From the IMG/VR virus record IMGVR_UViG_3300037247_000801, positions 1 through 46,837 of that record: a stretch of 46,837 bases of DNA; one strand, given 5' to 3'. A program made the position numbers and the translations under genes. The stretch comes from a virus. Position 1 is the stretch's first letter. Every line of letters begins with the position of its first letter. This document shows, in pieces, positions 8,787 to 17,417 of this stretch. A model generated the notes under the pieces. The model saw only the letters and a list, made by a program, of their open reading frames with translations, had not been told where the DNA came from and did no database searches.

Positions 8787-10268
8787 TTAGACATTCCCCA
8801 CTATTGTGCCGCTGATCCAAACGCCATAGCCTTCATATATTTTCGGCGCAGTAAATGTAAATGTTGCATTTACAGTGGGGAAATCTTGATTTGCCATTGA
8901 TCCCCTTACCATGCTGACCAAAGTAGTGCCGTTGCCACCACTGTAGTTGACATTGATTGTGCCAGAATTTACTTCTATAGCAGTACTAGCAATGTCAGTT
9001 TCAAAGACAGTAGCTATTGCATCAACATTTGATGTATTGATCAAGAAACAGCATGTGGAGACGATAGCAGCATCACCACCGACAATATGTGAGCTACACC
9101 AAGATGATTTGCAGTGAGAGCTATTGGCAGTCCAGACGACCGCGTTCGCCTTCGCTTTAAATGCGATACCACTAATCTCAATAAGAGCACAGGTGTTTGA
9201 GACGAAAGCAACAGCAGCTTGAGAGGCACGGAAATCCCAATGACCATAAATATTTAAAAAATCATGGGCGAAATCAATCGCAGGGGCATTATTTATATTC
9301 TCTATAATTACTGTCTTAGCTGAGTGGTCAAAAGGATAACCAACAGAGGGGATTAAATTAAGACCACCAGCCCCATAGAAGCCGTCGAAGCGTAGAGCTT
9401 CCGTGACTTGCATGGTTTGATTATCAAATTCAATCGTAATCAAAACGCCTCGATGAAGATTTTTGCCAATTGCATCAATTATTACTTGAGCTTGTGGCCC
9501 AGTAGTTCCAGCAGGAATTGTAATCGTTCGGCTAAATAGTTCATCGCCGCCTTGGCTAACACCATCGATCTCGCCAGTAAATTTATACTTAGCTGCTACG
9601 CCAGTATTGTTCCATACAATTGAAGAGTATATAGCATAGTCGGCGCTCACCACAATTGGTTGATTAGGAGTGTGTTGCGCACCGCCAGCAGTTAAGTGAG
9701 TAATACTATTCCCAGTGCTAGCCTTAATGATTGTTACTTGCCAGCCTTCACTTAAGTTTTGGGCACTAAACACGGTAACATCGAAAGCACTTGTAAAAAC
9801 AAGCATCTTGCCAGTATCACTTTCAATGAAAGTGTAGGAGCTTTCGGCAATGACTTTAATGTCTTTAATAACCGTCAAATAGGTCTCAGGGTCGACTGGC
9901 CCGTCTGGAGGATCAACACCTTCAGGTACAGTAAGAAATAAATTGCCGTTACTATCAAAAGCCAAATAGAGGTTTTTACGATCTTCTTTGCCGGGAATAT
10001 TAAAAGCAGAATCAGAGGTTACCGCAGCTACATGGAATCCATCAAGATGCTCTAAATGAAGCAGTATTTTGCCAATAAAATCTTCGACAGATTCCACACC
10101 AGCAGTACTCAAGAAGTTACTGACAGGTATATGTCTAGCGCTAAGCTTCGTTATTTCTTGACTGGCACCAGTGGAATTTACACGACTAAAAGTTGCATTG
10201 TTTCTATCCGTATCGAAGCAGATATCTTCGACACCAATTAAAGCTTTTTTATAATGATTATCAGGCAT
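8787..10268 (-). CDS. Tail fibre / tail-associated protein (493 aa)
   Basis: The N-terminal ~50 residues are homologous to those of the 320-aa collar protein and probably form the tail-docking part. The rest is Thr/Ser/Asn/Val-rich and predicted beta: residues 110-215 resemble a generic fibre repeat domain with a phrase of the type YTFIESDTGKMLVFTSA, and 240-490 form a trimeric-fibre or beta-helix-like body. No catalytic motif for a depolymerase stands out. Three Cys near residues 385-410 (CALIE, SSHCKSSWC, STCC) are unusual for a fibre. Its stop region lies 39 bp before the next gene and it overlaps the connector gene at its start. Confidence 0.65.
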   Translation of the reverse strand: MPDNHYKKALIGVEDICFDTDRNNATFSRVNSTGASQEITKLSARHIPVSNFLSTAGVESVEDFIGKILLHLEHLDGFHVAAVTSDSAFNIPGKEDRKNLYLAFDSNGNLFLTVPEGVDPPDGPVDPETYLTVIKDIKVIAESSYTFIESDTGKMLVFTSAFDVTVFSAQNLSEGWQVTIIKASTGNSITHLTAGGAQHTPNQPIVVSADYAIYSSIVWNNTGVAAKYKFTGEIDGVSQGGDELFSRTITIPAGTTGPQAQVIIDAIGKNLHRGVLITIEFDNQTMQVTEALRFDGFYGAGGLNLIPSVGYPFDHSAKTVIIENINNAPAIDFAHDFLNIYGHWDFRASQAAVAFVSNTCALIEISGIAFKAKANAVVWTANSSHCKSSWCSSHIVGGDAAIVSTCCFLINTSNVDAIATVFETDIASTAIEVNSGTINVNYSGGNGTTLVSMVRGSMANQDFPTVNATFTFTAPKIYEGYGVWISGTIVGNV

Positions 10269-11145
10269 AAGTCCCCCTTGTGCTCATGTTGGCATGTTGG
10301 CCGCTCGAAACTCTACCGATTTCGCGGTTTACTCTTTCTTGATACCGCTGTTCGTATAGGTTTGAGAGTTCAATATTTTGTATTGGCCCGTCTTTCTCGT
10401 AGCACTTATGAAGCGTGTAGTATTGCATTGCTTGAAGGTCATCTATTTCAAGAATGTCTTCGCGTGGGTAACGGACATACCAGACACGGAAAGCGCCTTC
10501 GGTATTGAGGACTTGAACGACTTCACCTTCTTCCAGATTGAAAGTGTTTGTGTCTCTGCCGAATTCATCCAATGAAGTGTCGTCAACAGTTAAGCCTAGT
10601 TCACTAGTGAAAGGCAATGACTCAAGATCCTGAAGGAATAGAGGCCCGTCAACGTCAACGATCTCGACGTTATCAACGATGAGTGGCTCAATCGTATATT
10701 CGCCAGCTTGAGTAACTACGCCAAGTTCGCCTTCAAACGATCTATAAGTTGACGTAATGCTATCGTCAGGGATTGGGTAAAATCTCAGTTGGCGCATACC
10801 GTCAAGGTCTTGGTAGTAGACTTGTGGTCGACCAAAGTCACTGCGGTAATTTCTTCCTCGCGAGCGAGCGAGATCACGGGAGGTAGTTTTAGGGATTAAA
10901 TAGCCGTCGTTCCGTTCCATTCGATCTACAATAAAGCAGTCATCAGGTAAGGTATATATCTCGGAATTTTCCCGAACGGTCAAGGGAGCCTCTGCGCGGA
11001 GAATCATTGTCTTTTCACAAAATTCCCGCTGGCCTTCATTTATATAATCAATCAGCTCATCCTTAGACCAGCGAGTGTATTTGGAGTCACCCGTCAATCT
11101 TAGGACACGCTCAAGGATCTTATCAAATGCATGTGGTAGTGCCAT
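10261..11145 (-). CDS. Head-tail connector / adaptor protein (294 aa)
   Basis: The N-terminal helical segment (ILERVLRLTGDSKYTRWSKDELIDYINEGQREFCEK, described here by its ends) with its WS/T-x-D-E-L-I-x-[WY]-[IL]-N-x-[GA] pattern is characteristic of podovirus adaptor proteins that ring the portal. The following beta-rich part carries YTLPDDCFIVDRM and PQVYYQDLDG. Size and position, two genes after the capsid protein and ahead of the tail genes, fit the adaptor role. It would dock to the portal and accept the tail nozzle. It overlaps the 493-aa gene by 8 bp. Confidence 0.65.
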   Translation of the reverse strand: MALPHAFDKILERVLRLTGDSKYTRWSKDELIDYINEGQREFCEKTMILRAEAPLTVRENSEIYTLPDDCFIVDRMERNDGYLIPKTTSRDLARSRGRNYRSDFGRPQVYYQDLDGMRQLRFYPIPDDSITSTYRSFEGELGVVTQAGEYTIEPLIVDNVEIVDVDGPLFLQDLESLPFTSELGLTVDDTSLDEFGRDTNTFNLEEGEVVQVLNTEGAFRVWYVRYPREDILEIDDLQAMQYYTLHKCYEKDGPIQNIELSNLYEQRYQERVNREIGRVSSGQHANMSTRGTYA

Positions 11146-11163
11146 AAGAAGCCCCCTTGTTGC

Positions 11164-11589
11164 TTAGGCTAGTTCTTGGATGTAATACTCAGCGATAACC
11201 AAGATTCTAGCGGTATCCAAATCAGCACTCGGTATAAGGTCGAGTGTTGCATTGGCGTTATAACGCAAGCCATTAGCAGCTAAAGCACCGCCGCCTTTAA
11301 TAAGACCGCCTAGAGCATTAGCGTCAGCAGCAGCTACCCAACCATTGGGATCGGCAAGACTACCAACGTCGTAAACAGCAACGCCACCCTCAACAGTTAG
11401 AGTCTCGACGCGTACATCGGTGAGAATTGCGTTGTCAGGTAGAATGATTGCTTTAACGACATCAGCAGCAGCGACATTGAAGCCGTCGAGTGAGAAGTCG
11501 AGAATATTCTCAGCAACGATCTTGTGACCGCCAATGTGGACTAAAGGAGCACTAGCAGCGCCCTTCAAATGTTTTGTGATTGTAGCCAT
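11164..11589 (-). CDS. Small virion protein, candidate head decoration (141 aa)
   Basis: An Ala/Gly/Leu-rich beta-type protein with no charged low-complexity regions. It lies directly downstream of the major capsid gene, where phages often encode decoration or head-stabilising proteins. Segments such as NAILTDVRVETLTVEGG and LDTARILVIAEYYI alternate hydrophobic residues as in a beta-sandwich. I recognise no named family. The gene is preceded by AAGGAAAATCTC before ATG, a good ribosome site, and follows a stable hairpin after the capsid stop. Confidence 0.5.
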   Translation of the reverse strand: MATITKHLKGAASAPLVHIGGHKIVAENILDFSLDGFNVAAADVVKAIILPDNAILTDVRVETLTVEGGVAVYDVGSLADPNGWVAAADANALGGLIKGGGALAANGLRYNANATLDLIPSADLDTARILVIAEYYIQELA

Positions 11590-11620
11590 GAGATTTTCCT
11601 TAATTTATTTGAGTGAAGAA

Positions 11621-11640
11621 GGGAGCCCCGAAGGACTCCC
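11621..11640 (-). terminator. Stable hairpin after the capsid gene
   Basis: On the minus strand an 8-bp stem (one G-T pair) closes a TTCG tetraloop, just after the capsid stop codon. A pyrimidine run TTCTTC follows instead of a clean T tract. It may be a partial terminator or an mRNA 3-prime stabiliser that raises capsid mRNA over downstream genes (inference). Confidence 0.5.
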
Positions 11641-11646
11641 AAGCGA

Positions 11647-12705
11647 TTAACCAGATATTGAAGCTGTGTAGTACTGAATGATGCCGTTGTCATCTTTGGT
11701 GCCTTCAGCTTCCTTGTTAAAGGCAAGCTTCTTGATTCCTTTAATGTCGCCGACGGCTATTCCGATCTGGTTTTTATAATCAAAATTTTCTTCAGTCCAC
11801 TGCATAAAACCACTCTGTCCGTCCATTAACGGGCCAGCAGCCCAGTTAATTGCAAGAGCCGCAGAACCCATAAATAGGTTACGTGCAACAGTTACTGAGC
11901 CAGCATTGATTTCACGTACAACTTTATCACACTCAACAATGATCACACCGTCGATAGTAGTGATGCCGCCGTTAAAGAACTTTTCACGGCCCTTACCTTC
12001 TTCAACCGCATAAGGGAGATAGTCAGGGTCAAGCTTCAAATCTTGTAATGACCACGGGTCAAGGAACAAGAGGAAAGTTTGACGACCAAACTGCGCATCG
12101 CGCCAAGGCTTGATCTTCTCAGCAGCACCATCGGCACCAGTGATAGCCCAAAGCTTCAGCTTACGAATACCTTTTACAGATACGATATCTGTAGTGGCAA
12201 TGTCATCAATACCAGCAACTGGCACAGACGCATCATGCGTGTGAGTTGAGTCAGCCGCAAGAACACGGTTGACAGATGGAGCAGCAGAAGCAGCCGCGAA
12301 AGTCGCGTTGTCTGTCTCTTGTGTCTTCCATTCCATTAGGACTTCACGCGCATCATTTCTGAAGTTCATTGAAGTACGCTGAGTTGACATACCAAGACGG
12401 AAACGAACAGCGTTTCGAGTCTCTTCAGCGAGCAAGATATCGTCGCCGTATTCTAGTGACTGCTCTTTACCTTCAAGAGTAGTTGAACCAGTTACGCCAG
12501 AATCTTGCTCTAGTAAGTAAAGCTTAGGCAGAGAAAGCTTATCACCAGCAGTCTTTGTAAGCTCGCGCTTCATTATAACAGGTGAACGCATACTGTCAGA
12601 CGCATAAGGTCTGAAGTAGATTTCATTCACATGCTCTTTGAACATCATGTCTGACCACTTTTTCTGTGTCAGCTGGTGTGTTGTTTGGATATCAGTTAAA
12701 GCCAT
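11647..12705 (-). CDS. Major capsid protein (352 aa)
   Basis: The sequence fits the N4-gp56/DUF4043-type capsid family: an N-terminal arm ending in WSDMMFKEHVNEIYFRPY, an extended E-loop-like segment with LTKTAGDKLSLPKLYLL and VTGSTTLEGKEQSL, then a helix with RFRLGMSTQRTSMNFR. The length of 352 aa is usual for this group. It follows a highly acidic scaffold gene by 24 bp and precedes a small candidate decoration protein, the classical head order. The ribosome site is AGGTAAATAAA before ATG. It forms the shell after scaffold-guided HK97-fold assembly (family knowledge). Confidence 0.85.
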   Translation of the reverse strand: MALTDIQTTHQLTQKKWSDMMFKEHVNEIYFRPYASDSMRSPVIMKRELTKTAGDKLSLPKLYLLEQDSGVTGSTTLEGKEQSLEYGDDILLAEETRNAVRFRLGMSTQRTSMNFRNDAREVLMEWKTQETDNATFAAASAAPSVNRVLAADSTHTHDASVPVAGIDDIATTDIVSVKGIRKLKLWAITGADGAAEKIKPWRDAQFGRQTFLLFLDPWSLQDLKLDPDYLPYAVEEGKGREKFFNGGITTIDGVIIVECDKVVREINAGSVTVARNLFMGSAALAINWAAGPLMDGQSGFMQWTEENFDYKNQIGIAVGDIKGIKKLAFNKEAEGTKDDNGIIQYYTASISG

Positions 12706-12729
12706 TTTATTTACCTATTAAGTAGTGAC

Positions 12730-13575
12730 CTATCGGCTGACTGTCCCTCTTTTAAACTGACTATCGAACATTCCATCAAGAGTGTCCTTAGTCTTAGTCT
12801 TGCTCACGTTACCGCGTGGCGAAGAAGGGACTTTGCGCAGATTTGGTCTAGTTGTAGTTTCGTCATTTCCTTCTTCCATTTCTTTGAGGATTTTTTGTCG
12901 GAGTTGTTCTTCAAATGCTACAGGATCTTCTTTCATTCGGGCTAGATTCTGAAGCTTCAAACCTACTTCATAAGCTGTCTGAGCCTTGTTGTTGCTGGTT
13001 TGAATTTGTTCGACAAGCTCAGGGTGATAAGCGGATACCTTCTTCAGGTTATCAATTACGTCATCATAGTCAGCGTGTAGACTTCTCTGTACGCCTTGCT
13101 GAATCTGTATTTCCATATCGGCTTGACTATTTTGCGGCTGCACTTGGCCTTGCATATATTGAAAAGCCTTCATAGGATCTTCATACATAAGGTCTTGCAA
13201 CTGCTCTTTAGACATTGCCTCTTCTTGCTTTGGCGCTGCTTGTTGCTGAGATCCGTTGGCTATAAACTCATTGAATTTCTTCTCAAGTTCATTGTGCTTA
13301 GAGTCTGAGTAGGATTGGTTTTTACGCCTCAATTCCTCAGCTTCTTCGTACTTAGCTTTCCAGTCAGTTTCGTCTGGCTGTTCAGTCTCAGTTTCAACCT
13401 GTTCAGTTTCGACTTGTTCAGTCTCTGCGTGTTCCTCAACATGCTCAACCTCAGTCTCAACTATGTCATTGATTTCTTCAGTGCCTTCAATCTCGGAAGT
13501 AGCCGTAGCATCTTCAGCAGTTGTTTCTGCACCAATTTGACTATCAAATAGTCCATCTAAATCTGAATCTGACAT
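12730..13575 (-). CDS. Scaffolding protein (281 aa)
   Basis: Extremely acidic N-terminal half (repeated EVEHVEEHAETEQVETEQ-type stretches, residues 25-70), then a Lys/Glu/Gln-rich predicted coiled coil (70-240) and a short basic C-terminus (residues 250-281, SSPRGNVSKTKTKD...FKRGTVSR). This acidic, helical body with a basic C-terminal hook is the usual layout of phage scaffolds that bind the coat protein through the C-terminus. The position between portal and major capsid genes supports it. The phrase L-D-G-[LM]-F-D-S-Q occurs both near the N-terminus and near the C-terminus, a curious internal echo. Confidence 0.8.
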   Translation of the reverse strand: MSDSDLDGLFDSQIGAETTAEDATATSEIEGTEEINDIVETEVEHVEEHAETEQVETEQVETETEQPDETDWKAKYEEAEELRRKNQSYSDSKHNELEKKFNEFIANGSQQQAAPKQEEAMSKEQLQDLMYEDPMKAFQYMQGQVQPQNSQADMEIQIQQGVQRSLHADYDDVIDNLKKVSAYHPELVEQIQTSNNKAQTAYEVGLKLQNLARMKEDPVAFEEQLRQKILKEMEEGNDETTTRPNLRKVPSSPRGNVSKTKTKDTLDGMFDSQFKRGTVSR

Positions 13576-13599
13576 TTTATTTCAACTCCGTATTTGTAG

Positions 13600-13655
13600 G
13601 TAGCCGTAGCATCCTGTTTTTTTAGCAGGGTTATTGGGTAGCCGTAGCATCCTGT
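13600..13655. repeat. Short duplicated segment at the portal 3-prime end
   Basis: An 18-base string beginning GTAGCCGTAGCATC occurs at 13600-13617 (intergenic) and again at 13638-13655 (last codons of the portal gene). Its first 14 bases also occur at 13499-13512 inside the scaffold gene. In the two coding copies it encodes D-A-T-A-T. A small recent duplication is the simplest explanation. Confidence 0.7.
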
Positions 13656-15349
13656 CCCGCTGGTTGTGATGGCGGCAAAAAGCTTTGCGCCATTTCCTCT
13701 TTATTTGGAAGATTGGTAGATTTTATTATCTCAGCTAAGAACTGTGGATTGTTTTGTAGCGATGGAGCGACCTTAATAAGCTCAACTAAGCTGTTCAGTG
13801 TTGCCTCGTTTGCGTTCGCTGACGCCGCAGTTTCAGTGATGACAATATCGTATTTGAAAATGTCTTGGAGTTTATTGGACTCCACGTTTAAGATTGCACT
13901 GCCAACAGTCTCTTGAGTGACGCCGTTGACGGTAGTCTCTTGGATTTCACCATTGGGTGACTTGTAGCGCATGACTTCTTCAGTCTTCATATATTGCGCC
14001 ATTAGGTAGACGTAAATTTCAGCAATACGCTTCTTAGTTTTCTCTAATGAATCATAGATCGAAGTAAGTACGGTGTTACCTTGTCTGAGTCTCATGGAAA
14101 TAGCTGTGCCACTTCTGACGTTAGACGAAAGCCCCTGCATTTCAGGATTCACACCAGATACTCTGCTCATGGCGTTAACACCTATTTCAAAGTGCTGAAA
14201 TGCCATAGCAGCGTCAGCGCGATTCTCTTCAATACGCACTCGGTTGTTCTGTAGTGAACCATCTTCAAAATCATTGATTATGGCGTCAGGCTTACAGATT
14301 TCCTCTTGTACTTTCTGTACGTTTGGAAGTGCGCCTTTCTCTGCTAAGATTTGGCGAGTGCCAAGTATGTGCATTGACTTAGAGAAAGAACGGTTTATGA
14401 CGTCTTGAGGATCAACAAGATCCTTAACTAAGCCATACGGCTTATGGTGTCTATCGCGCATAAAGTAAGTGGGGATAATCGGGAACTTGCCATGCTTACG
14501 GCCAAACAACTTCGGCTCATTTATGAAGATATCTTCAGCGAAAACACAATTATATATTTCATTCTTCTTGGTCTTGTCATTAAGTTGGTAGTACCAAGCC
14601 TCAACAAGCCTTACGCGTTCTCTTTGAGGATCATACCACTTAGTAGGATCGTCATTAAGTTCATCGTAATACTGGCCGCTATCTCTACCTTTTGGCTCAT
14701 TGTGATCTTCGTATTGATCTTCATACTCAGACTGGCCCGTTGCTATCTTCTGTAGTTCCTTCTCTTTGTCAGGGAACATTTCGATAGCTACATCGAGGTC
14801 AACCCACTTCGCATGAAAGACATGACGGGCATCTTCATAGTCAACGCGCTTACTTGCAGCGTCCCAGAAAACTTCCTGCCAGTCAAGGTATTCTCTCTCG
14901 ATAGAATCCTCATCATTCCAATCTGCCCAGATGGCACCACGTCCACCAATTACACCATCCTGAAACGCCATAGTAATCTCATAAGGGAAATATGTGTCTG
15001 CATTGGCTTGGCGGTAAATATCAGTGAGTAGCTGAGAGGGTAGGGTGTCAGAGTCTTCGTGACCTACGAACTTTATATCGCTTCGGCCCTGAATCTCTTG
15101 ACCAGTGACAAGATTCACAATGGATTTTATTAAATTGAACTTCAAAGGCGGCTGAGATCTTGCCTCCATTTGGAGAAGTATTTCGGCTGAGAGTTGGTCG
15201 CCGTGGTAGTAATCATGCCAGACTCTTGCGCGTCTTCTAAACTCTTTATCATTATCAGCTGAAGCTCTAAACCATCGACTAATTTTTTTGAAGGCTTTCT
15301 GGTGCTCTTCGCTCATATCGTCAGACGGATTGTGTAGCACTTCGCTCAT
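13631..15349 (-). CDS. Portal protein (572 aa)
   Basis: Matches the P22-type portal layout: N-terminal helical region with WFRASADNDKEFRRRARVWHDYYHGDQLS, then PPLKFNLIKSIVNLVTGQEIQGR (LxxxxNxV/I-xGxE-R type, near residue 75-95), and a central region with the phrase FPIIPTYFMRDRHHKPYGLVKDL. The later helices (VRSGTAISMRLRQGNTVLTSIYDSLEKT) are the portal stem/crown pattern. A Gln/Pro/Ala-rich tail ends the protein. It would form the dodecameric DNA channel and bind the terminase. First gene of the minus-strand virion operon, 124 bp from the divergent terminase gene. Confidence 0.85.
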   Translation of the reverse strand: MSEVLHNPSDDMSEEHQKAFKKISRWFRASADNDKEFRRRARVWHDYYHGDQLSAEILLQMEARSQPPLKFNLIKSIVNLVTGQEIQGRSDIKFVGHEDSDTLPSQLLTDIYRQANADTYFPYEITMAFQDGVIGGRGAIWADWNDEDSIEREYLDWQEVFWDAASKRVDYEDARHVFHAKWVDLDVAIEMFPDKEKELQKIATGQSEYEDQYEDHNEPKGRDSGQYYDELNDDPTKWYDPQRERVRLVEAWYYQLNDKTKKNEIYNCVFAEDIFINEPKLFGRKHGKFPIIPTYFMRDRHHKPYGLVKDLVDPQDVINRSFSKSMHILGTRQILAEKGALPNVQKVQEEICKPDAIINDFEDGSLQNNRVRIEENRADAAMAFQHFEIGVNAMSRVSGVNPEMQGLSSNVRSGTAISMRLRQGNTVLTSIYDSLEKTKKRIAEIYVYLMAQYMKTEEVMRYKSPNGEIQETTVNGVTQETVGSAILNVESNKLQDIFKYDIVITETAASANANEATLNSLVELIKVAPSLQNNPQFLAEIIKSTNLPNKEEMAQSFLPPSQPAGQDATATQ

Positions 15350-15375
15350 ATCATTACCTGTTTGGGACTTATTGA

Positions 15376-15397
15376 TATTGATAAATCATTATCAATA
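15376..15397. promoter_or_regulatory. 9-bp palindrome between the divergent late operons
   Basis: TATTGATAA and its exact complement TTATCAATA are separated by ATCA. The palindrome covers the -35 of the rightward promoter and lies just downstream of the -10 of the leftward one. This is well placed for an operator controlling both terminase and virion transcription. A second palindrome with the same ATCA spacer occurs at 29819-29838. Confidence 0.6.
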
Positions 15398-15406
15398 ACC
15401 TATACT
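15378..15406 (+). promoter_or_regulatory. Candidate rightward promoter for the terminase operon
   Basis: TTGATA (15378-15383), a 17-bp spacer and TATACT (15401-15406) make a good sigma70-like promoter about 70 bp upstream of the small terminase start. Confidence 0.55.
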
Positions 15407-15426
15407 AATCCCATAAGTAATTGCAA
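15399..15426 (-). promoter_or_regulatory. Candidate leftward promoter for the virion operon
   Basis: On the minus strand TTGCAA (15426-15421), a 16-bp spacer and TATAGG (15404-15399) precede the portal gene by about 50 bp. The -10 overlaps that of the rightward promoter, so polymerase binding should be mutually exclusive. Confidence 0.45.
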
Positions 15427-15472
15427 TAGATAGTGAAGTGAAACTTCCATAAAAACGCATAAGTAGGCATGG

Positions 15473-15856
15473 ATGGCAATTTCCAATAAAGAAAAGGATC
15501 GGCGCGGTGCTAAGAAGCTCTACGAAAAGGTAGATACCTTCTTCGATGATGTGATGGAGGATAGCGACTTCATTGAGCAGACTGTCAAAGCATGGGCCAC
15601 AGCAGACCCAAAAGGCTTCATGACCTTACTTGAGAAGCGACTCCCCAAGGTTCAACCAGTAGATCAAGATTTGCAGCGAATGACGTTGGGACTCAAAGAC
15701 CTTTTAGGTGAACTCCCAGACTTCGACGACATCGCCTTAGAGCTCAAGAAAGCCAATAAGAAGATCAAAGACCTTGAGGTTGCACTATGCAACATGACGG
15801 AAGAAAAGGAACATTGGCGAAAGAAGTGTCTGAAGGAACGAAAGAAGAATGAGTAG
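15473..15856 (+). CDS. Terminase small subunit, candidate (127 aa)
   Basis: A short, charged helical protein whose last 40 residues form a strong coiled coil (KKANKKIKDLEVALCNMTEEKEHW...). The gene overlaps the large terminase start by 8 bp, the normal position of the small subunit, which recognises the packaging site. The N-terminal helices (YEKVDTFFDDVMEDSDFIEQTVKAWATADPKGFMTLLEKRLPK, positions 17-59) resemble the alpha-helical core of unclassified small terminases. No HTH can be asserted. The call rests mainly on synteny. Confidence 0.6.
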   Translation: MAISNKEKDRRGAKKLYEKVDTFFDDVMEDSDFIEQTVKAWATADPKGFMTLLEKRLPKVQPVDQDLQRMTLGLKDLLGELPDFDDIALELKKANKKIKDLEVALCNMTEEKEHWRKKCLKERKKNE

Positions 15857-17417
15857 CATTATCACAGACCAAGAGCTGAAGTATTTGCGCAAAAAGCTAA
15901 AGACTCATATGAAGTTTTGGCAGCGTAATCCAGTCGCTTTTGTCTACGATAATAAGATTGCTAATATTCTACCGTATCAGGCTGAGATCATGCAGTCTGT
16001 AGTCGATCATAAAAGAACGATAGTCCGTTCAGGGCATGGACTTGGTAAGACCTTTATCATGGCACTTGTCGCTATGTGGTGGCTCTGCACTCATTGGAGA
16101 AAAGGCGAAGGTTGTTCAATCGTTGTGACCAGCCCGTCGGCGTCAAACTTAACAACCGTTTTTATGGCACAACTATCTAAGTGCTTAGACCTACTCCCCA
16201 AATACTTTAAAGACCAATTCGAGATTACAGCTGAATCTATCTACAACAGAGAAGATGCCAAAGGCTGGCGGCTCGATTTGCGTACTGCCAGAAAAGATAA
16301 CCCCGACGCAATGCAGGGACAACATAATGTACTTTTCCTAATTGATGAATGGTCAGGAGTTCCAATTGAAATCTATCGCGTCATTGAGGGCGCTATGGCC
16401 TCTGAAAACTCAAGAATCCTTGCAATTGGCAATCCGATTAGACGCTCAGGCTGGGGATACGAAGCGTTTACCAAAAACAAAAAATTATGGAAAAGATTCC
16501 ACCTAGATGCAGCAATCTACAATATAGACGCAGAGTTTGAGACTGATTGGGAAGATATCTACGGCCTAAAACATACCGATACGAATAATGGTCGTGTCTC
16601 CAGTAATGAGATACAAAAGTGGTTAGATATCTCAGGTGGAGATCCAGATGCATACGATTATAGAATTCGTGTCGCTGGTGAGTTCCCAATGGCTGGCAAG
16701 AACCAGTTTATCGACCTTCGATATGTTGAGCAATGCTTTAAAACTGAATTCTACTCAGAGCAGAAGAAGACCCACACTTTAGGGCTTGACCCTGCTACAG
16801 GCGGTGAAGGTGACGAGATCGCCCTTGTTCATCGTTGGGGCTCAAACATTATGAACATCAAGACTTGGAGGAGTACCGACACTCGGCAGATAGCCTACAC
16901 TGTTCGCGAGTGGCTTCAGGCTGAAGGCAAAAGCTACCGCTTTAAATTCCTTGCCGTCGACTCAATCGGTGACGGCAAAGGTGTATACGATTCACTTTTA
17001 GAATTTAAAGAAGGTAATGGCTTAGGTAATGTTGAAGCCGTCTACCAATACAAATCATCACACGAAGCCAATATCAAAGAGCGCTTTGATCGTTGCCGCG
17101 ATGAAACTTGGCAGAAGATGAAAGATTGGTTCATCAACGATAAGCCCCATTTCCATAAAGACCATCAGCTAAAATGTGAAGAGCTTCGCGAAGAGCTTGT
17201 AGCCCTAACTGCTGGCTTCACCAACCACGGCAGACTGAAGATAGAATCTAAAGTCGACCTTAGAAAGCGTGGTGTTAAATCTCCGAATATTGCCGATGCC
17301 CTTGCGATGACTTTTAGCCGTCACGATGACATCGAGCACTCACAAAAACTAGACCGTTACAAAATGGCCATTAAAAAGGCTGTTAAACATATGAAATTGG
17401 ATTGGAGGGCGAGTTAA
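15849..17417 (+). CDS. terL: Terminase large subunit (522 aa)
   Basis: The packaging ATPase and nuclease. Walker A is SGHGLGKT at 61-68, Walker B is VLFLIDE at 161-167 with the catalytic Glu, and a coupling motif region follows near 190-200 (ILAIGNP). The C-terminal RNase H-like nuclease shows LGLDPATGGEGDE (Asp314), FLAVDSIGDGKGVYDSL (Asp371) and SPNIADALAMTF near the end as the third acidic site. Length and motif order are normal. It couples ATP hydrolysis to DNA translocation through the portal and cuts the concatemer. The stop codon overlaps the next start as TAATG. Confidence 0.93.
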   Translation: MSSIITDQELKYLRKKLKTHMKFWQRNPVAFVYDNKIANILPYQAEIMQSVVDHKRTIVRSGHGLGKTFIMALVAMWWLCTHWRKGEGCSIVVTSPSASNLTTVFMAQLSKCLDLLPKYFKDQFEITAESIYNREDAKGWRLDLRTARKDNPDAMQGQHNVLFLIDEWSGVPIEIYRVIEGAMASENSRILAIGNPIRRSGWGYEAFTKNKKLWKRFHLDAAIYNIDAEFETDWEDIYGLKHTDTNNGRVSSNEIQKWLDISGGDPDAYDYRIRVAGEFPMAGKNQFIDLRYVEQCFKTEFYSEQKKTHTLGLDPATGGEGDEIALVHRWGSNIMNIKTWRSTDTRQIAYTVREWLQAEGKSYRFKFLAVDSIGDGKGVYDSLLEFKEGNGLGNVEAVYQYKSSHEANIKERFDRCRDETWQKMKDWFINDKPHFHKDHQLKCEELREELVALTAGFTNHGRLKIESKVDLRKRGVKSPNIADALAMTFSRHDDIEHSQKLDRYKMAIKKAVKHMKLDWRAS

